This document shows, piece after piece, positions 21,170 through 31,705 of a stretch of DNA of 64,000 bases. The notes under the pieces were generated by a model. The model was given only the letters and a program-made list of their open reading frames with translations. It was not told where the DNA came from and searched no databases. The position numbers and the translations under genes are program-made. Within the stretch, counting starts at the first letter, position 1. Each line of letters starts with the position of its first letter. Origin of the DNA: Zoogloea oleivorans (GTDB lineage Bacteria > Pseudomonadota > Gammaproteobacteria > Burkholderiales > Rhodocyclaceae); assembly GCA_030157785.1 (NCBI GenBank), contig JAOAUC010000055.1, positions 310,001-374,000 on the forward strand, in the 5' to 3' direction.

Positions 21170-23185
21170 ATGTCCCTGCTGCTGCCCGGGCAGACTCTGC
21201 TTCTTGCACTTGCGAGTCTCCTGCCGATTCACGCCGCCCTTGGCGCCGACCCATTTCGGGCAGACGGCGCCGAAGCTCCTTTTTTCGAAGAGCTTCCGAC
21301 GGTTCTATCGGCCTCGCGCCTGCCCCAGGTGCTCAACGAGGCCCCCGGCGCAGTCACCATCCTTGACCGCGAACTCATCCGTGCCACCGGCTACCGGGAT
21401 GTGGCCCGTCTGCTGCGCCTGGTGCCCGGCATGCAGATCGGCCAGGAGCGCGGGCACTCCCAGTGGGTCACCTACCACGGCCTCAGTGGCGACAACCCGG
21501 CCGAAATCCAGGTGCTCATCGATGGCCGTGCCGTCAGCTTCTTTGCCGGGGTCGACTGGTCTGCGCTACCGCTGACCGTAGAGGAAATCGAGCGCATCGA
21601 AGTGGTCCGTGGCACCAACTCCAACGCCTACGGCGCCAATGCCTTCCTCGGCGTGGTCAATATCATCACCCGCCACAGCCACCAGGACCGGAGCATCTCG
21701 GCCCAGACCAACGTTGGAACACACGGCATCGCCGACCTCCAGGCCAGCTGGAGCGGCGGCAGCGACGGGCTCGGTGTGCGCGTCTCGGCGGCCCAGAGCC
21801 GCGACAACGGCTTCTCCGGCCTGCGTGACTCGCACCAGACCCAGATCCTCAGCCTGCGCAGCGATTACCGCCTGAACGCCCAGGACGAACTGACCCTGCG
21901 TGCCGGCTACAACCGCATAGAACGGGACATGGGCTATCCGGACTCGCTTTTCGGCAACAACGCCGAGCGGGCCACCAGCAACGAAACGAGCACGATCCAC
22001 CTTGCGTGGCGGCGAATCCTCGAGGAGGACGAGGAATGGCTGGTCAGCCTGCACCAGACCCACCAGGTCGGCTACGAACGCTGGTTAGCCAGCGCCCCGG
22101 CCTACCCGGCCGTTCCGCTCAACCGCAACCACATCGGCGACCGCACCAATGCCGAAATCCAGCACCGCTTTGCCCTCAACCCGCAGGCACGACTGGTGTG
22201 GGGTCTAGAAGCGCGACGGGACGCCAATGACGCACCCTTCTTTTTCGCCGCCGGCAAGCCGCCTGTAGACTTTCTGTATCGTGCCTTTTCCAATCTCGAC
22301 TGGCACCTGAGCCCAACCTGGCAGCTCAACCTGGGTGGCCTGCTCGAAAAGAACAGCAGCCTTGCCGCCCAGTTCATTCCCCGCGCCTTCGTCAACTGGC
22401 AAGCCAGCCCCAGCGACACCTTCCGGGCCGGCTACGCCCGCGCCCGGCAGCCCCGCGACGTCTTTTACAACAGCGGCGACATCCGCGTGTACGACCCGAA
22501 ATCCGGCACGCTCATCGCTTGGCCCTACATCAACAACCCGCACATGCGGACGCCACAGGTGGACACCGTCGAAGTGGGCTACCTCGGCCGCTTCCGCACC
22601 CTTGACGCCACCCTGGACGTCCGGATCTTCAACGAGCGGATCACCGATTTCGTCGTTCGCCAAACCATCCCGTCGCCGGTCGGCCCGCTGGCACTCCCGC
22701 TGCCGATCTCCCAGTACGTCAATCTGTCCCAGCCGGTGACCCTGCGCGGCATCGAGTACCAGTTGCGCGCCAAGCCGTGGCAAGGGGGTGAAGTGCTGTT
22801 CAGCCACACTCTCATCGACCGGCACATCGACGACCCGCAGATCGCCAAGCGCACCTCGCCCTACTCGGGCAGCCTGACCTGGCTACAGGCCTACGGCCAG
22901 GGCTGGACGAGCACCGCCAGCCTGCTGCGCATGGGGCCGCTGGCCGGCGGTTACGGCTACGTGCCCAACTACGACTACGTCTCGCGCCCCTACACCACCC
23001 TCGACCTGCGCGTGGCACGCAGCTTCCATTTCGAGGGTCACAAAATGGAAGCCGCCATCAACGGCATCAATCTGGGCGCCCGCCACCAGGAAATCACCGA
23101 CCGCTCGGAGCAGGCCCTGCACCCCGGCCAGCCGGTGAATCGCACCTCCAGCATGGTCTGGCTGTCCCTCGCCATCGAGATCTAG
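21170..23185 (+). CDS. TonB-dependent outer-membrane receptor
   Basis: 671 aa; signal peptide, plug domain (VTILDRELIRATGYRDVARLLRLVPGMQIG, IERIEVVRGTNSNAYGANAFLGVVNIITR), beta-barrel. Confidence 0.92.
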   Translation: MSLLLPGQTLLLALASLLPIHAALGADPFRADGAEAPFFEELPTVLSASRLPQVLNEAPGAVTILDRELIRATGYRDVARLLRLVPGMQIGQERGHSQWVTYHGLSGDNPAEIQVLIDGRAVSFFAGVDWSALPLTVEEIERIEVVRGTNSNAYGANAFLGVVNIITRHSHQDRSISAQTNVGTHGIADLQASWSGGSDGLGVRVSAAQSRDNGFSGLRDSHQTQILSLRSDYRLNAQDELTLRAGYNRIERDMGYPDSLFGNNAERATSNETSTIHLAWRRILEEDEEWLVSLHQTHQVGYERWLASAPAYPAVPLNRNHIGDRTNAEIQHRFALNPQARLVWGLEARRDANDAPFFFAAGKPPVDFLYRAFSNLDWHLSPTWQLNLGGLLEKNSSLAAQFIPRAFVNWQASPSDTFRAGYARARQPRDVFYNSGDIRVYDPKSGTLIAWPYINNPHMRTPQVDTVEVGYLGRFRTLDATLDVRIFNERITDFVVRQTIPSPVGPLALPLPISQYVNLSQPVTLRGIEYQLRAKPWQGGEVLFSHTLIDRHIDDPQIAKRTSPYSGSLTWLQAYGQGWTSTASLLRMGPLAGGYGYVPNYDYVSRPYTTLDLRVARSFHFEGHKMEAAINGINLGARHQEITDRSEQALHPGQPVNRTSSMVWLSLAIEI

Positions 23186-23203
23186 CCAGACCGCCCCCTG
23201 GCC

Positions 23204-23539
23204 TCAGAGGGAATCCGTACCCACCGTCTTGCGGATGAACACCGCCCGCTGGACCTCGGTGACCCACACCAGTCCATCACCAGTCTGACCGGTACTCGCC
23301 ACCCCAACGATATGGTCCACGAGGGTATCGGCGAGCTCGTCCGGTGTGATGATCTCGACCCGCACCTTGTCGGTGAAGTCGGTCAGTTCCTCCTTGATGC
23401 TGTTCGGCGCATGGCGAGCCGTGGCGCCGCAGCCCACCGCCCGGGTGATGGTCATGCCCGGAAAGCCGGGGACGGCCCGCAGCACTTCCCGCAGGCGGGG
23501 CAGTTTCTGCGGGCGGATGACAGCGTGAATTTCCTTCAT
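23204..23539 (-). CDS. PII-like protein associated with metal RND efflux operon
   Basis: MKEIHAVIRPQKLPRLREVLRAVPGFPGMTITRAVG...VRVEIITPDELADTLVDHIVGVASTGQTGDGLVWV resembles PII; start may be 23554. Confidence 0.85.
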   Translation of the reverse strand: MKEIHAVIRPQKLPRLREVLRAVPGFPGMTITRAVGCGATARHAPNSIKEELTDFTDKVRVEIITPDELADTLVDHIVGVASTGQTGDGLVWVTEVQRAVFIRKTVGTDSL

Positions 23540-23588
23540 TTGGATTTCCTTCATTCAGCGACGGGCCGCCGCCGGCGGCCCGTCGGGA

Positions 23589-26500
23589 TCACGCCTCGTA
23601 CGGCGTATCGTCAAACCACTTGTACAGCGTCGGCAACACCACCAGGGTCAGCAGGGTCGAGGTGATCAAGCCGCCGATCACCACGATGGCCAGAGGCCGC
23701 TGCACTTCCGAACCGGGTCCGGTGGCGAACAGGAAGGGCACCAGCGCCAGCAAAGCCACGGTAGCCGTCATCATCACCGGCCGGAAGCGCAGGCTGGCTC
23801 CCTTCACCACCGCCTCCGCCAGCGGAATGCCCTCGGTACGCAGGCTGCGGATGTAACTCACCAGCACCACCCCATTGAGCACCGCTATACCCCACAGGGC
23901 AATGAAGCCCACCGAAGCCGGCACCGACAGGTACTCACCGGTGACCAGCAGGCCAAGCACTCCGCCCACACTGGCAAAAGGCAGCACCAGGATGATCAAA
24001 CTGGCCAGCTTGAGCGAACCGAAGAGCAGGAAGAGCAGGAAGAAAATCGCCGCTACGGTCACCGGAATGATGATGGTCAGGTGCCCCATGGCCCGCTGCA
24101 GGTTCTGGAACTGGCCACCCCACTCGAGGTAATAGCCATCCTTCAACTCGACCTTGGCATCCACGGTCTTCTGCAGTTCGGCCACGAAGCCACCCAGATC
24201 GCGGTCCTTGACGTTGATCGCCACCACCACCCGGCGCTTGGCCAGCTCGCGGGAAACCTGCGCCGGCCCGTCAACAACCTGGATCATCGCCAGGTTTTCC
24301 AGCGCCACCTGAGCGCCGCCGGGGGCGTTGACCAGGATGTTGCCGATCTTCTCGACGTTATCCCGGTAACTTTCGGGCAAGCGCACCACCGAGGCGAAAC
24401 GACGCTCGCCCTCGTAGATCTCGGTGGCCTGCTTGCCGCCGATGGCCGCCTCGATCACGTCATTCACGTCCGACACGTTGAGGCCGTGACGGGCGATGGC
24501 GGCGCGGTCAATCTCGATGGACAGATACTGCTGGCCAGTCACCCGCTCAACGCGGATATCGGTGGCACCGGTCACGCTGGCAGCCACCCGGGCAATCTCG
24601 TCGGCCTTCTTCTTGAGCACGTCCAGATCGTCGCCGAAAACCTTCACGGCCACGTCCGACCGCACCCCGGTGACCATCTCGTCCACCCGGTCCGAAATCG
24701 GCTGGGCCATCACCACCTGGGCACCCGGCAACACCTTCAGCTTCTCGCGCATGGCGTCGGCGATGGTGTCCTGGGTCCACCCGGCCGGCCACTCATCACG
24801 CGGCTTGAGGCTGACGATGGGCGTCGACTCGTTCTGGCCCTGCGGGTCGGCCGGCGATTCGCCACGGCCAACGCCGGAGATCGCCGATTTGACGCCAGGC
24901 ACCTCCATCACCAGCTTCATGGCCTGCATTTCCATCTTGATGGATTCTTCCAGCGAGATGTTGGGCACCCGGTTGATACCCGGCACGATCGAGCCTTCCT
25001 TCATCTCGGGAATGAAGGCGGTGCCGAGCAGCGGAAACAGGCCCAGAGTGACGATCAGCAGCACCACACCGCCAACCACCGTCTTGCGGCTGTTACCCAC
25101 CGACCAGTGGAGCATCTTCAGGTAAGGCGCCTTGATCTTGGCCACCAGCCAGGTGTCGTGCTCGGCGCCACCCTTCAGCAGGTAGGACGACAGCACCGGC
25201 GTCAGGGTCAGCGACAAGAACAGGGACACCGCCAGCGCGATGGCGATGGTGTAGGCCAGGGGCGCGAACATCTTGCCTTCCATGCCCTGCAGGGTCATCA
25301 GCGGCAGGAACACCAGAATGATGATGCCGACCCCGAAGATCACCGGCGTGGCCACTTCCTTGACGGCATCGAAGATGATCCGTGCCTTGCTCTCGCCCCG
25401 CTCGGTCGCGTGGCCCAGGCGACCGAAGGCGTTCTCGACCACCACCACCGAACCGTCCACCATCAGGCCGATGGCGATCGCCAGACCGCCCAGGGACATC
25501 AGGTTGGCCGAGATGCCGTAATAGTTCATGGCCATGAAGGTGATCAGCGGCGTGAGCACCAGGGTAGCCACCACAATCAGACTGGAACGCACGTCCCCAA
25601 GGAACAGGAAGAGCACCACCACGACCAGCGCGATGCCTTCCAGCAGCACCTTGATCACCGTCCACAGGGCCGCATCCACCAGCTCGGAGCGGTCGTAGTA
25701 AGGCACGATCTTCAGCCCGTCGGGGAGCATGCCCTTGTCGTTGATCTCGGCGACACGCGTCTTGATGCGGCTGACCACTTCCTTCGCGTTGCCGCCGCGC
25801 AGCATCATCACAATGCCGCCCACCGACTCGGTGACGCCGTTCTTGACTACCGCGCCCTGACGCACCTCATGGCCGAAAGTCACCTCGGCCACGTCGCGCA
25901 CGAACACCGGCGTACCACCGACCTCCTTGAGCACGATGGCCCCGATATCGGCCAGGCTCTTCACCAGGCCTACGCCGCGAATCAGGTACTGCTCGGAGTA
26001 CTGGGGCAGGATGCCGCCACCGGAGTTGGCGTTGTTGCGGGCCACCGCCTCGTACACGTCGCGCACGCTGAGGTGGTAGTGACGCAGGCGATCCGGGTTC
26101 ACCAGCACCTGGTACTGGCGCGAATAGCCGCCCTGAGAGTTGATCTCGGCAACGCCCGAAATCGAGCGCAGCAGCGGGCGCACCACCCAGTCCTGGGCAA
26201 TACGCCGCTCGGTCAGCTCCTTTTCGGTGAGCTTGCGGTCGCCGTCGTCCGGGTGATCGAGGGTGTACTGATAGACCTCGCCCAGACCGGTGGACACCGG
26301 CCCCAGCACCGGCACCACACCCGGCGGCATGCGGCTGCCCACTTCGAGCAGGCGCTCCATCACCAGCTGGCGGGCAAAGTACACATCGGTGGCTTCGGTG
26401 AACACCAGGGTGATCAGCGACAGGCCGGGCTTGTTGAGGGAACGCATTTCCTCCAGCCCGGGCAGGCCGGTCATGGAGATTTCCAGCGGCACGGTAACGA

Positions 26501-26690
26501 AGCGCTCGACCTCTTCAGGTGAGCGGCCCTTCGCCTCGGTGGCGATCTGGACCTGCACGTTGGTCACGTCGGGGAAGGCATCCACCGACAGCTGGCGCGC
26601 CGCGTTGATGCCGAAGACAAACAGCACCACGGCGATCACCACGACCACCAGGCGCTGCTGCAAGGCTGTACGGACAAGGGATTCGATCAT
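23589..26690 (-). CDS. Heavy-metal efflux RND transporter, CusA/CzcA family
   Basis: 1033 aa; ARQLSVDAFPDVTNVQVQIATEAKGRSPEEVERFVTVPLE N-terminus and MVDGSVVVVEN TM4 motif. Confidence 0.96.
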   Translation of the reverse strand: MIESLVRTALQQRLVVVVIAVVLFVFGINAARQLSVDAFPDVTNVQVQIATEAKGRSPEEVERFVTVPLEISMTGLPGLEEMRSLNKPGLSLITLVFTEATDVYFARQLVMERLLEVGSRMPPGVVPVLGPVSTGLGEVYQYTLDHPDDGDRKLTEKELTERRIAQDWVVRPLLRSISGVAEINSQGGYSRQYQVLVNPDRLRHYHLSVRDVYEAVARNNANSGGGILPQYSEQYLIRGVGLVKSLADIGAIVLKEVGGTPVFVRDVAEVTFGHEVRQGAVVKNGVTESVGGIVMMLRGGNAKEVVSRIKTRVAEINDKGMLPDGLKIVPYYDRSELVDAALWTVIKVLLEGIALVVVVLFLFLGDVRSSLIVVATLVLTPLITFMAMNYYGISANLMSLGGLAIAIGLMVDGSVVVVENAFGRLGHATERGESKARIIFDAVKEVATPVIFGVGIIILVFLPLMTLQGMEGKMFAPLAYTIAIALAVSLFLSLTLTPVLSSYLLKGGAEHDTWLVAKIKAPYLKMLHWSVGNSRKTVVGGVVLLIVTLGLFPLLGTAFIPEMKEGSIVPGINRVPNISLEESIKMEMQAMKLVMEVPGVKSAISGVGRGESPADPQGQNESTPIVSLKPRDEWPAGWTQDTIADAMREKLKVLPGAQVVMAQPISDRVDEMVTGVRSDVAVKVFGDDLDVLKKKADEIARVAASVTGATDIRVERVTGQQYLSIEIDRAAIARHGLNVSDVNDVIEAAIGGKQATEIYEGERRFASVVRLPESYRDNVEKIGNILVNAPGGAQVALENLAMIQVVDGPAQVSRELAKRRVVVAINVKDRDLGGFVAELQKTVDAKVELKDGYYLEWGGQFQNLQRAMGHLTIIIPVTVAAIFFLLFLLFGSLKLASLIILVLPFASVGGVLGLLVTGEYLSVPASVGFIALWGIAVLNGVVLVSYIRSLRTEGIPLAEAVVKGASLRFRPVMMTATVALLALVPFLFATGPGSEVQRPLAIVVIGGLITSTLLTLVVLPTLYKWFDDTPYEA

Positions 26691-26699
26691 GGCCTGTCC

Positions 26700-27899
26700 T
26701 TATTCCAGCTCTTTGCGCTTGCGCTCGTTGTTCAGGTGGAAAGCCCCTGAAACGAGGATGCGCTGGTCAGCCTTGATGCCGGACAGCACAGCCCGCTTGC
26801 CGTCCATGTCCGGGCCGAGGCGCACCGGCGTGAGCCGGAACTGCTTCGGGCCAACCTCCACGAAGACCTTGTCGGCGTCGCCGTCGCGCACCACCGCCTG
26901 GGCCGGCAGCACGATGCGTTCCACCGGCGCGGCCTGGATCAGCATGGTGGCCAGCATGGCCGGTTTGAGCTGGCGGCTGGCGTTATCCACCACGCTGCGC
27001 ACGGTGATCGTGCGGGTTTCCGGGTTGACCGTGTCGGCCACGTAGATCAGCTTGCCGGTCAGGCGCGAGCCCAGTGCCGGCACCTCGATATCCACGTTCT
27101 GGCCGGCCCTGACCAGGGCGGCCTGCTGCTCCGGCACCTCGGCGGTCACCCACACGCGGGACAAATCCGCCACCACGTAAAGGGCATCGGCCGGCTGAAC
27201 CACCTGGCCCTGGGCCACCTGGCGCTCCACCACCGTGCCGGCCATCGTCGACACCACTGAGGTGACCGAATTGATCCCGCCGGAATTGCTCAGCTTGCTG
27301 ATCGCCCCGGACGACATGCCGAGCACGCGCAACTGATCGGCCGCCCCGCGCTGCTCGGCCGAGGCAATCGACAGCTCGCTCTCGCGGCGCTGCAGCTCTG
27401 CCTTGCCGATCACGTCGGCAGCAAACAGCTGGCGTGCCCGCTCGACGCTGCGCGCCTGCAGATCGGCCTGGGCGCGCGCCTTCAGGTAAGCCAGCTGGGC
27501 CTGACCCAGCTCGGTACTGTTGATTACTGCCAGGGAGTCGCCCACTTTCACCTGCTGGCCCAGATGGGCCTGAATGTCGATGACCCGGCCGGTGACCGTG
27601 GCCCCGATGCGGGTGACCCGCTGTTCGTCGAAGTCCACCTTGCCAGCCACCCGCAGGGTATCGGACACGGCCGTGGCGCCGGCGGGAGTGACTTTGATCT
27701 CGGCGCCGAAGTCAGCCGGCACCGTAACCAGATTGGCGTCCGGCGGGATCACCTTCATTTCGGCACCGGTGCCTTCACTGAGGGTGGTGAGGCCCGCTTC
27801 GGTCGCGGCAGCCTTGCCGGCCGGCTTGGCGGAATCCTTGCAGCCAGCAAGGGCGAGCATGGCCGTCAGCACGGCCAGGGTAGTCAGTCGTAGCTTCAT
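26700..27899 (-). CDS. RND efflux periplasmic adaptor subunit (CzcB/CusB-like lipoprotein)
   Basis: Lipobox LALAGC; membrane-fusion-protein sequence VTGRVIDIQAHLGQQVKVGDSLAVI; start taken at MKLRLTT. Confidence 0.93.
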   Translation of the reverse strand: MKLRLTTLAVLTAMLALAGCKDSAKPAGKAAATEAGLTTLSEGTGAEMKVIPPDANLVTVPADFGAEIKVTPAGATAVSDTLRVAGKVDFDEQRVTRIGATVTGRVIDIQAHLGQQVKVGDSLAVINSTELGQAQLAYLKARAQADLQARSVERARQLFAADVIGKAELQRRESELSIASAEQRGAADQLRVLGMSSGAISKLSNSGGINSVTSVVSTMAGTVVERQVAQGQVVQPADALYVVADLSRVWVTAEVPEQQAALVRAGQNVDIEVPALGSRLTGKLIYVADTVNPETRTITVRSVVDNASRQLKPAMLATMLIQAAPVERIVLPAQAVVRDGDADKVFVEVGPKQFRLTPVRLGPDMDGKRAVLSGIKADQRILVSGAFHLNNERKRKELE

Positions 27900-27913
27900 G
27901 GGAGCGGTCCGGA

Positions 27914-29149
27914 TCATTGGGTGGCGCGCAGGCGCTCGATATCGATGACCGCCAGCTGCAGTTCGTAGCGGGCGGCGATGAGTTCATTACGGGCAGCACG
28001 GAAAACCCGCTGGGCGTCCAGGTAATCAAGGATGCCACGCTCGCCAAAACGGTAAGCGGCTTCGGCAACCTTCAGGGCGGCCTCGGCTTCACGCAGGATG
28101 CCGTTCTCGAGGGCGCTCACCTGGGTGCGGGCAATCTCGTACTGGCGGTAAGCGCCTTCCAGCGCCTGCACGAGCGCCAGCTCCTGGCCAGCCTGTTCGC
28201 TGCGGCTTCGGGCCAGCAGCGCGCCGGCCTCGGCAATCGGGCCCTGGCGACGGTCCCAGAGAGGCACGCTGAGCACCACGCCGATGCGGCTGTTGCGCAT
28301 CTCGCTGTCCCGGTCCTCGGCCACCTTCAGGGCCAGTTCCGGGTGGCGACGCAGGCGTTCAAGGTCGAGCTGACGTTCGGCACGCCGCACCTCGGCCTGA
28401 CTGCGCGCCAGATCCGGGTTGCGGGCCAGCACTTCGGCGCGCAAGTCTTCCAGCGCCGGCACCACCGGGCTGCGGGTCAGCGAACCATCCACCTCAAACT
28501 CCGCAGGCAAGCCGCCGCCCACCAGCGCACGCAGCCCGGCACGGGCCTGGGCGACGCGCAGCACGGCACTCTCGGCCGACTTCTGGGCGTTGAGGAGTTC
28601 GGTATCGGCCTTGATCAGCTCGTAACGGGGCGACTCACCGGTTTCCACACGAACCGCCACCTTGCTGCGGATCTGCTCGGCAAGGCTGAGGTCTTCCCGG
28701 GTCGCCCGCACTTCGGCCTGACGGCGCAGGAGTTCAAAGAAACGCTGTTCGAGGCGGGCGAGCAGATCGTTCTCGAAGCCCCGGCGTTCGGCCTGCCGGG
28801 CATCCAGCCCGAAGCCGGCGACATCGAGGCGCGCCTCGCGCTGCCACGGGTTGTCGAGGCGCTGGGTGACGGCGAGGCTCTGGGCACCGCCGGTGCTGGC
28901 ACCTGGCACCCGGGCATGGGTGCGGCCGGCGAGAAACTCGACCTCCGGATTCGGGTAGGCCCCGGCACTGGTGACCTGGGCCCGGCCGGCCTCGACCAGC
29001 GCGCGGGCGGCTTCCAGCGACGGATGGTTGGCCCGCGCCGCATCTCGGAGGGCCTGGAGAGTGTATGACGGGGCGACTGGGGCCGGAGCCGCCAGCGCAG
29101 GGAAAGCCGCCAACAAAAGGGCGACGGCCACAAGTGACTTCCTGAGCAT
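27914..29149 (-). CDS. TolC-family outer-membrane factor (CzcC/CusC-like)
   Basis: 411 aa with signal peptide and coiled-coil OEP repeats, same operon as the RND genes. Confidence 0.93.
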   Translation of the reverse strand: MLRKSLVAVALLLAAFPALAAPAPVAPSYTLQALRDAARANHPSLEAARALVEAGRAQVTSAGAYPNPEVEFLAGRTHARVPGASTGGAQSLAVTQRLDNPWQREARLDVAGFGLDARQAERRGFENDLLARLEQRFFELLRRQAEVRATREDLSLAEQIRSKVAVRVETGESPRYELIKADTELLNAQKSAESAVLRVAQARAGLRALVGGGLPAEFEVDGSLTRSPVVPALEDLRAEVLARNPDLARSQAEVRRAERQLDLERLRRHPELALKVAEDRDSEMRNSRIGVVLSVPLWDRRQGPIAEAGALLARSRSEQAGQELALVQALEGAYRQYEIARTQVSALENGILREAEAALKVAEAAYRFGERGILDYLDAQRVFRAARNELIAARYELQLAVIDIERLRATQ

Positions 29150-29252
29150 GGATATCCTTCAGCGATTCGACGACGCTGTTTTTATTGCGAGGGGACGGAT
29201 TGGCCGGCACACGCCAGCCACAGGCACGGGGTCGCCCGGCAGGGCGACGTAC

Positions 29253-29558
29253 TCAGGCGCGCCGGGGAGGCGGCGGCGTGGGAGGCAGATAGACCGACGG
29301 CAAGGCCAGGCGGAAGACCGCGGAGCGCACTTCAGGCTGGATCAGTGGCGTGGGCAGGGGGGCGCTCACGAGGACGGGGGGGTCCTGGATCTCAGGCGTG
29401 TCGAGGTCGACGCCGCTTTGGCTGGCATCGTCGAAACACTGGGCGAACTCGCCCAATTCGGACGCGTAGACCTCGGTGTCGTCGGCAAAGGAGGTACCCG
29501 CCCACATGAGGACGAGACAGGCCAGAACGAGAGAGAGGCTTCGACGGATCAGTTGCAT
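29253..29558 (-). CDS. Short secreted protein at the head of the RND operon (CzcI-like position)
   Basis: 101 aa from MQLIRRSLSLVLACLVLMWAGTSFADD, Pro-rich tail PPTPPPPRRA; homology not established. Confidence 0.55.
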   Translation of the reverse strand: MQLIRRSLSLVLACLVLMWAGTSFADDTEVYASELGEFAQCFDDASQSGVDLDTPEIQDPPVLVSAPLPTPLIQPEVRSAVFRLALPSVYLPPTPPPPRRA

Positions 29559-29676
29559 TGCAGCATTCAAGACCGGGGCAAACGCCGGGAAGTTCCACAA
29601 GGCCAACAAAAAACGCAGGCGGCGAGCAGCGGACAGCGTGTCTATAATCGCACTTTTTCCGCTTTTGTCCCAAATC

Positions 29677-30801
29677 ATGCTGCGTCGCATCATCCTGCTT
29701 GTTCTGCTCCTCCCGTCTCTTGTCTTTGCCCAGATGACACCCCCGACCGTTGCCGCCAAGGCCTGGCTGCTGCTCGATGTCGGTTCGGGCCAGGTGCTCA
29801 CCGCCGAAAAACCGGACGAGCGCATCGAACCCGCCTCGCTCACCAAGCTGATGACCGCCTACCTCACCTTCGCGGCGATCAAGAACAAGACCCTTTCCCT
29901 CGACCAGACTGTGCCGGTGTCGGAAAAGGCCTGGAAGGTCAGCGGCTCCAAGATGTTCATCGAGCCGCTGATGCCGGTGACCGTCAACGAGCTGATCCAC
30001 GGCATGATCATCCAGTCGGGCAACGACGCCTGCGTGGCGCTGGCCGAAGCCATCGCCGGCTCCGAAGAAAACTTCGTCCAGCTGATGAACAAGGAAGCCG
30101 CCCGTCTCGGCCTGAAGAACACCCACTTCGAGAACTCTACAGGCCTGCCCCACCCCTCGCACCTGGCCTCCGTGAAGGATCTGGCCGCGCTGGCCACCGC
30201 CATCATTCGCGACTTCCCCGAGTTCTACCCGATCTATTCCATCAAGGAATACACCTACAACAAGATCAAGCAGCCCAATCGCAACCGCCTGCTTTTCCTC
30301 GACCCCACCGTTGACGGCATCAAGACCGGCCACACCGACAGCGCCGGCTACTGCCTGATCGCGTCCGCCAAGCGCAACGACCGTCGCCTCGTGTCGGTCG
30401 TCGTCGGCACCACCAGCGACAGCGTGCGCGCCCAGGAATCCCAGAAGCTGCTCAACTGGGGCTACCTGGCCTTCGACACCGTCAAGGTGTACACCGCCAA
30501 CCAGGCCGTGAATGAATTTCGCGTCTGGAAAGGCAGCGAAAACACCGTCAAGGCCGGTTTCCTGAACGATTTCGTGCTCTCGCTGCCCAAGGGAGACGCA
30601 CAGAAGCTCAAGGCCGACGTGGTCAGCCAGCAGCCCCTGCTCGCCCCGCTCGCCAAGGGCCAGCCCATCGGTACGCTGCAGCTTTCCCTCGACGGCAAGC
30701 CGATCGGCAGCTACCCCATCGTGGCCCTCGACGAAGTGCCCGAAGCCGGCTGGTTCGGCCGCATGTGGGATGCAATCCGCCTGTGGTTCAAAAATCTGTA
30801 A
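29677..30801 (+). CDS. D-alanyl-D-alanine carboxypeptidase (PBP5/6 type)
   Basis: EPASLTKLMTAYL SxxK, SGNDACVALAE SxN, GIKTGHTDSAGYCL KTG; signal peptide. Confidence 0.96.
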   Translation: MLRRIILLVLLLPSLVFAQMTPPTVAAKAWLLLDVGSGQVLTAEKPDERIEPASLTKLMTAYLTFAAIKNKTLSLDQTVPVSEKAWKVSGSKMFIEPLMPVTVNELIHGMIIQSGNDACVALAEAIAGSEENFVQLMNKEAARLGLKNTHFENSTGLPHPSHLASVKDLAALATAIIRDFPEFYPIYSIKEYTYNKIKQPNRNRLLFLDPTVDGIKTGHTDSAGYCLIASAKRNDRRLVSVVVGTTSDSVRAQESQKLLNWGYLAFDTVKVYTANQAVNEFRVWKGSENTVKAGFLNDFVLSLPKGDAQKLKADVVSQQPLLAPLAKGQPIGTLQLSLDGKPIGSYPIVALDEVPEAGWFGRMWDAIRLWFKNL

Positions 30802-30811
30802 GGAAAGCCGA

Positions 30812-31081
30812 ATGACCGAAGAGCGCACAACCCTGCTCGAGTTCCCCTGCGAATTCCCGATCAAGATCATGGGCGCGCGGGTGGATGACTTCGCCCAGGT
30901 CGTGCTGGAGGTGGTGCTCACCCACGCGCCGGATTTCGACGCCGCCACGATGCAGATGCGCCCTTCTGCCAAGGGCAACTACCTCGCCATCACCTGCACC
31001 GTGAACGCCACCTCGCAGGCCCAGCTCGACGCGCTGTACCGGGAGATGTCCTCCCATCCGATGGTCAAAGTCGTCCTGTGA
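30812..31081 (+). CDS. YbeD/DUF493 family protein
   Basis: LLEFPCEFPIKIMGARVDDF...; dac-ybeD-lipB-lipA gene order. Confidence 0.93.
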   Translation: MTEERTTLLEFPCEFPIKIMGARVDDFAQVVLEVVLTHAPDFDAATMQMRPSAKGNYLAITCTVNATSQAQLDALYREMSSHPMVKVVL

Positions 31082-31692
31082 TCATCCGCCGCCCGGGCCT
31101 CGTGCCCTACGAGCCCACCTGGCGGGCGATGCAGGAATTCACCACCCGCCGCGACGCCTCCACGCCGGACGAGCTGTGGCTCGTCCAGCACCCGCCGGTG
31201 TATACCCTCGGCCAGGCCGGCAAGCCCGAACACCTGCTGCAGACCACCGACATCCCGCTGGTCAAGATCGACCGCGGCGGTCAGATCACCTACCACGGCC
31301 CCGGCCAGGTCGTGGCTTATCTGCTCATCGACCTGCACCGCCGCCACCTCAAGGTGCGCGAAATGGTCAATCTGCTCGAACAGTCGATCATCGACTGCAT
31401 CGCCGATTTCGGCCTCGACGCACGCCGCCAGGAAGGCGCTCCGGGCGTCTACATCGACGGCGCCAAGATCGCCGCCCTCGGCCTGCGCGTGAAAAACGGC
31501 TGCAGTTACCACGGACTGTCCCTCAACGTCGATATGGACTTGACACCATTTACGTGGATCAACCCCTGCGGCTATAGTGGGCTCAAGACCATACAACTCA
31601 AGGACTTCGGCGTGACTGAAGGCCCCGATGAAGTCGCCGAACGGCTTCTCGGCCACCTCCAGCACCACTTCCCCGCCGTCGCCTCAATCTGA
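31078..31692 (+). CDS. lipB: Octanoyltransferase LipB
   Basis: [40 protein letters not shown] start overlapping ybeD by 4 nt. Confidence 0.97.
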   Translation: MIIRRPGLVPYEPTWRAMQEFTTRRDASTPDELWLVQHPPVYTLGQAGKPEHLLQTTDIPLVKIDRGGQITYHGPGQVVAYLLIDLHRRHLKVREMVNLLEQSIIDCIADFGLDARRQEGAPGVYIDGAKIAALGLRVKNGCSYHGLSLNVDMDLTPFTWINPCGYSGLKTIQLKDFGVTEGPDEVAERLLGHLQHHFPAVASI

Positions 31693-31705
31693 CCAAAGGA
31701 CAGCA

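Noticed and set aside
24081-26522. 813-aa His-rich ORF on the + strand, antisense to the RND pump gene
   Set aside because: Shadow frame of a high-GC gene; low-complexity composition (H/D/G/R), no domain, no independent RBS.
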